Assembly (NCBI GenBank): GCA_020746105.1
Contig: CM036617.1
Coordinates: forward strand, 40,515,898-40,579,897
Source of the DNA: Trogon surrucura
Lineage: Eukaryota; Chordata; Aves; Trogoniformes; Trogonidae
Length of the DNA stretch: 64,000 nt
Direction: 5' to 3'
In this document: piece by piece, positions 59,856-64,000 of the stretch
Position numbering within the stretch: the first letter of the stretch is position 1
How the letters are laid out: each line of letters starts with the position of its first letter
Notes under the pieces: generated by a model
Databases searched by the model: none
Told to the model about the DNA's origin: nothing
Seen by the model: only the letters and a program-made list of their open reading frames with translations
Program-made: the position numbers and the translations under genes

Positions 59856-62800
59856 CCATTGAACTAATTTCTTTTACTGTCCATTACTTCTTTCTGCCAG
59901 CTTCATATTGTCATTACCGTCAAATACTTAAAATATTAAACTCGTGAAATATCAGTCTTGATCAATATTATCAAAACCACACAAGATTAATACAACAAAA
60001 GGCAGTGAATCTGTTTGAAGAAACACTTGATATTAATTATACATTTAAATTTCTGAAATTTCTAAACACAGAAAAGTTCAGTGAAAACAAAAGACATAAT
60101 ATGAATAGTTAGGTGTGGTTCTCTCTCAAACTGGAAAAGAAGACAGGAAAGATGGATGAAAGCAGGAAAGAGGATGTCATTTTTTTCTATCCACTATTGC
60201 AGTTTTGTATTAAAACTCTTAAATTGCTGAAGTGAATTTTTAGCAAAACCGTAGATCATGCCTCATACCGGAATCAATCGACTAATAGCAGTATGTGTAA
60301 TGTTTTGGATAACATTTTTCTTTGGTCATCAGGAAGCCTGGGATTCTTTCCCCAACCTCATCTAATACTAGAAAAATCAAGGTAGGGGCCAAACCCAGAA
60401 ATTCTAATTTGCCGAGATAAATGTAACATAATTACTTTTAACATTACTTCTACTTTGTGCATAGTATTTTGACTAAAAAAAAATATCATACATATGTAAG
60501 CTTGTATTTTAATTCTTCTTAATTTTTATGTGGATTTTAAAACTTTTGTTGGAAACACTGTGAGTTGATAATCCATTCTTAAAAAATTTGAAACATTTTA
60601 TATAGTCACATATAATCTGTTTTTTGTAAAGGTAAATTGTATATCCTTGAATCTCCATGATTTCTCATTGCTACATTACTTCATTGACATGCTAACTACT
60701 GCTGTTGTGCTAAAGCTATCAAATGTCAAATATGTCTTGTAAGACAAATTTTAATTGTTTTTTTTGGTTCTAAAACATAAATTCTTCAGTTTGTTTTCTT
60801 CATCTTTGAAAGCATGCTGTGTAGTGAACTGCAGTGTAAAGAGAGGAAACCTGTTATTTTTACAAAGAAAAATCTTTTATTTTTACAAAGAAAAACATAC
60901 CTATCTTAGTTTCCAAACTTTAAGTAAATACTAAGATGTAATTTTTCACAGGTACATAATTAACTACCACAGATTAAATGCGTTAGTGGGGAGTGAATGC
61001 AAAATTATAGCCCTGTAACATTTGGTATGCAAAATTCTGTAGGGACTACTTTTGAATATTACATAAATGTTTTTAAATCAGGCACATCCAAATGATACAA
61101 ATTTATAATATTACCTTAAACCTAACAGCTGCATCATTTTTGAAATGAGTCTCTCTAGGCTCATCAGTTTGAATAATAAATTCATATGACCATTAATTAT
61201 CTTGAATAAAAACCTGACAGCTCGCTTTTTTACTGGACAAGTCAGGTAATAAGAGAGAAAAGCTATACTTGATTAATGACAAGCTAGGAGACCCAAATAA
61301 CATGTCATCATAACAAAGACATGCTTCTTGGCTATCTGTATTAGGTAAATTTTAAAAAATGACTAGTGCTTGTGTTTATATGCTCAGTCTGGAAGACTTT
61401 GAATCGTTCCTTAGTGAAATCTCGAGAAGGTCTGGTTTTTCAGTGGAGATTTGTTTGAAATTTACCTTCAGGTTCCAGAAACACTATGTTGTAATCATCA
61501 CAATGCTGAGAGGAACTTTCAGATCGGACTTCAGCATTTCCTAGCTGACTGAAAGCTTTTGTACTCGTAGCCCACTGAGAAGATCCAAAATTCTCAGGTC
61601 TTCAGTGTCATGGTAATTTAGACAGAAAGAGGTGTGTCTGGTTTTTTAATCTGTTTTTAACCTGTATTTTTGTGCCTGCACCCACGTGCCATTTGTCAGG
61701 CATATTTTGAGCTTGCTTAACACACCTGAATGTGATTTCAGCTCAACAGAATTCAAAAAAAAAACTATGCTTCTGCTTCCCATCTTTAAAAAATGTTTCA
61801 GTAGTGTTGTCACACTCCTCATAGGCAATTTTCTAGAGACTCAAGGACTTGTTTTAAAGGCTATAAGACAAATAGAGAAAATGTGCTTGATTTTTTTTAA
61901 CTCTCAAGAATTCAAACTCACTTTTCACTGTAGTCTTTTCTTCTTTTGTACACCACTCTCTTAAACCTGTTTCCTGCCGTGCAAGTGCACATCCCCCAAA
62001 ACTGTTTACTGTTTACTGTTTTTAAAAAAAAAAAATACTGTTAAGAGTCTGACAAGTTTAAAACCACTAAAAACTACCACTGCTATGCATGATTATAACC
62101 ATCTCTCTCCAACAGAGAATTTTTATAGAGGAAAGCAATCCAAACCAGTATGCATAAAAGGCAGTCAGTGTTACTTGGTCTTTGAGACAGAGTCCTGGCT
62201 TGCTTTACTTTGGAAGGATAAACATAATAAATATGGTCATGCATGTGTGAATTAGAAATGACTGGTACTGAAGGTGATTCAAATTATGTTTTTGCACTTA
62301 GGATGCTTAAATTACACCTAATTCCCATTTCACATGACATTGTGATAGTGTGAATTTCACCTCAAGTCAAAATAGAATTAATGTCAAGCAGCTTTTGTTA
62401 GCAGAATGATCTTATACCACATTCTGGAAGGCAAATTTTGTTTCATCTCAGTAAGTGTTCACGTCTGAGGTCAGTCTGAAGGTTATCCTCCTTTTCTTGC
62501 TGTATAATCAAATAACAGTCTCTGTGTTCTCTATATTTCCTGTGAATTTGGCGTATAGTAAGTCAATTGCTTAAAACCAACAACATTCATTAGTTTAAGA
62601 CATTTTCTTTGAAAGTCAATTTTTACAATCACTAGCACACAGAATAAAATGATTATGAAACAATAATATCTCACATTTATTCATAGCATCAACAAAACAT
62701 TATTCCTTTTGCATTAACACAAAGGAAACCAAAGATGAGAGATTCAAGTCTATGTTCTCAGAAGAATTCACCACATTTCAAGATTTTTTTCCTTTTTTTT

Positions 62801-62936
62801 TTTTTTTTTTACTGAAGTGGCAGCTTTCTTCTAGAAACTGGGCTCGGGAGTGTTTTAAGATCAGTAAGCCAAAAAAAGTGGTTGTCTTTGAATATATGTT
62901 AATGTAAAAAGACCCATAGAAAACACCCAAGAATAC
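59856..62936. other. 3 kb of unassigned AT-rich DNA
   Basis: Contains the duplication at 60854-60895 and a T run at about 62788-62810. No gene recognised. Confidence 0.4.
60854..60895. repeat. 19-bp direct repeat, period 23
   Basis: TTATTTTTACAAAGAAAAA at 60854-60872 and 60877-60895, identical. Confidence 0.93.
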
Positions 62937-63221
62937 AGAATCATAGAACAGTTTAGATTGGAAGAGACCTGCAAGATCATCAAGTCCAACCTTTGTCCTA
63001 GTCCTATCAACACTACTAAACTATGTGCCCCAGCACAACATCTACCCGTCTCTTAAACACCTCGAGGAATGGCGACTCAACCACCTGCCTGGGCAGCCTG
63101 TTCCAATGCCTGACAACCCTTTCAGTAAAGAAATCCTTCCTAATATCCAACCTGAACCTCCCCTGGTGCCACTTAAGGCCCTTTCCCCTTGTCCTATCAC
63201 TCGTCACTAGGGACAACAGAC
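62937..63221 (-). mobile_element. CR1 LINE 3' fragment, minus strand
   Basis: The left end CAGAATCATAGAACAGTTTA is the tail side. Minus-strand translation (63016-63216) reads [20 protein letters not shown], then [20 protein letters not shown] and [18 protein letters not shown]. It stops at about 63221 in the segment that encodes [11 protein letters not shown] plus-strand CR1 starts about 25 bases further on. Confidence 0.94.
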
Positions 63222-63244
63222 CAATGAAAACTCAAGAAACCTGG

Positions 63245-64000
63245 GATAGATGATTGAACTGTGAGGTGGATTGTTAACTGGCTCTGCAATAGAGTTCAGA
63301 AGGTTGTGATCAGTGGCACAAAGTCAGGTTGGAGGCCTGTGGCCAGTGGTGTTCCCCAGGGATCATTACTAGGTCCAGTTTCGTTCAGTATCTTCATCAA
63401 TGACCTAGATGAGGGAATAGAGCATACCCTCAACAAGTTCACTGGTGATAGAGAACTGGAAGGACAGGCTGGCACACCGGAAGGCTGTGCTGCTATGCAA
63501 TGTGACCTAGACAGGCTAGAGAGCTGAGCAAAGATGAACCTCATGAAGTTCAATTAGGACAAGTGTAGAGTCCTGCATCTGGGAAGGAATAACACCAGGC
63601 ACCACTATGGATTAGGGGATGTCCTGCTGGAAAGCAGCCCCATGGAGAAAGACTTTGGAGTCCTAGTGGACAGTAAGTTTTCCATGGGACAGCAATGTGC
63701 CCTTGTGGCCAAGTGGGCCAATGGGATCCTGGGGTACATTAAGAAAAGTGTGTTCAGAGGTCTAGGGAGGTTCTCCTCCCACTTTACTCTGCCCTTGTGA
63801 GACCATACCTGTAATATTGGGTTCAGTTTGAGGCTCCTCTATTCGAGAGAGACGGGGACCTACTGGAGATAGTCCAATGGAGAGCTACAAGGATGACTGA
63901 GGGACTTGAACATCTCTCCTGTGAAGAGAGACTGAGAGAACCGGAGCTATTTAGTCTTGAAAAGAGAATGCTGAGAGGGGACCTTATTAATGTATATAAA
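63245..64000 (+). mobile_element. CR1 LINE, plus strand, runs off the window
   Basis: Begins in the reverse transcriptase region ([20 protein letters not shown]), continues through [20 protein letters not shown] and a damaged catalytic box (FTGD in place of FADD) to [14 protein letters not shown]-type text at 64000. Several stops (for example TGA at 63526) make it dead. The 3' end lies outside the window. Confidence 0.94.
63261..63527 (+). pseudogene. CR1 reverse transcriptase fragment, catalytic box lost
   Basis: An 88-aa frame: [74 protein letters not shown]. The first catalytic Asp of FADD is replaced by Gly (FTGD), so this copy could not polymerise. The frame ends at a TGA before the expected WAxxNLMKF. 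Confidence 0.9.

Noticed and set aside
62937-64000. Inverted pair as a DNA transposon with terminal inverted repeats
   Set aside because: Both arms are CR1 coding/3' UTR sequence covering different family positions, so they are not mutual inverted repeats.
1-64000. tRNA, rRNA, microRNA cluster, bacterial operon or novel defence system
   Set aside because: No cloverleaf, rRNA text, gene cluster or conserved multi-ORF arrangement is visible; the content is eukaryotic transposon remnants and unique AT-rich DNA.

Overview
The window looks like AT-rich bird nuclear DNA. It carries many CR1 LINE fragments with the avian-type 3' tail (repeats of ATTCTRTG), ERVL-type LTRs whose ends (TGTC...GACA or TGTC...ACA) resemble those I know from birds, and one short alpha/beta-retrovirus-like LTR. 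I see no prokaryotic operon, CRISPR array, tRNA or rRNA, and no intact host protein gene. It is probably an intron of a large gene or gene-poor intergenic DNA. Bird versus another CR1-rich sauropsid rests on family resemblance recalled from knowledge, not on a search.

Layout. 1-3.4 kb: mostly unique sequence, one ancient CR1 scrap and one weak candidate 41-nt exon (651-691). 3.4-16.1 kb: CR1 fragments on both strands, an ERVL LTR split by a CR1 (12.4-13.4 kb), and a CR1 whose endonuclease coding region joins directly to the 3' tail (14.8-15.9 kb). 16.1-23.1 kb: unique AT-rich DNA with a homeodomain/POU-like motif cluster near 17.85 kb. 23.1-25.8 kb: a nested stack in which an older CR1 is split by a younger CR1 with a long reverse transcriptase ORF, and its 3' part is split again by a solo LTR with a 6-bp target duplication. 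27-34.4 kb: one CR1 and two decayed ERVL LTRs. 36.6-38.9 kb: three CR1 fragments stacked on the minus strand. 40.7-41.3 kb: solo ERVL LTR with a perfect 5-bp target duplication. 42.5-45.1 kb: a CR1 tail and two LTR-like blocks. 45-52 kb and 54.9-58.9 kb: unique AT-rich DNA. 52.3-54.9 kb: two CR1 fragments, one with a long G run. 58.9-59.9 kb: a 0.94-kb ERVL-type solo LTR. 62.9-64.0 kb: two CR1 pieces head to head, the second cut by the window edge.

The coding sequence I can recognise is CR1 ORF2 (APE-type endonuclease and reverse transcriptase), all broken. The only hint of a host gene is a pair of 41-nt candidate exons on the plus strand (651-691 and 35953-35993) whose codon phases would fit each other; this is weak. 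I found no new multi-gene system. The most informative structures are the nested insertions, the internally deleted CR1, and the head-to-head CR1 pair.
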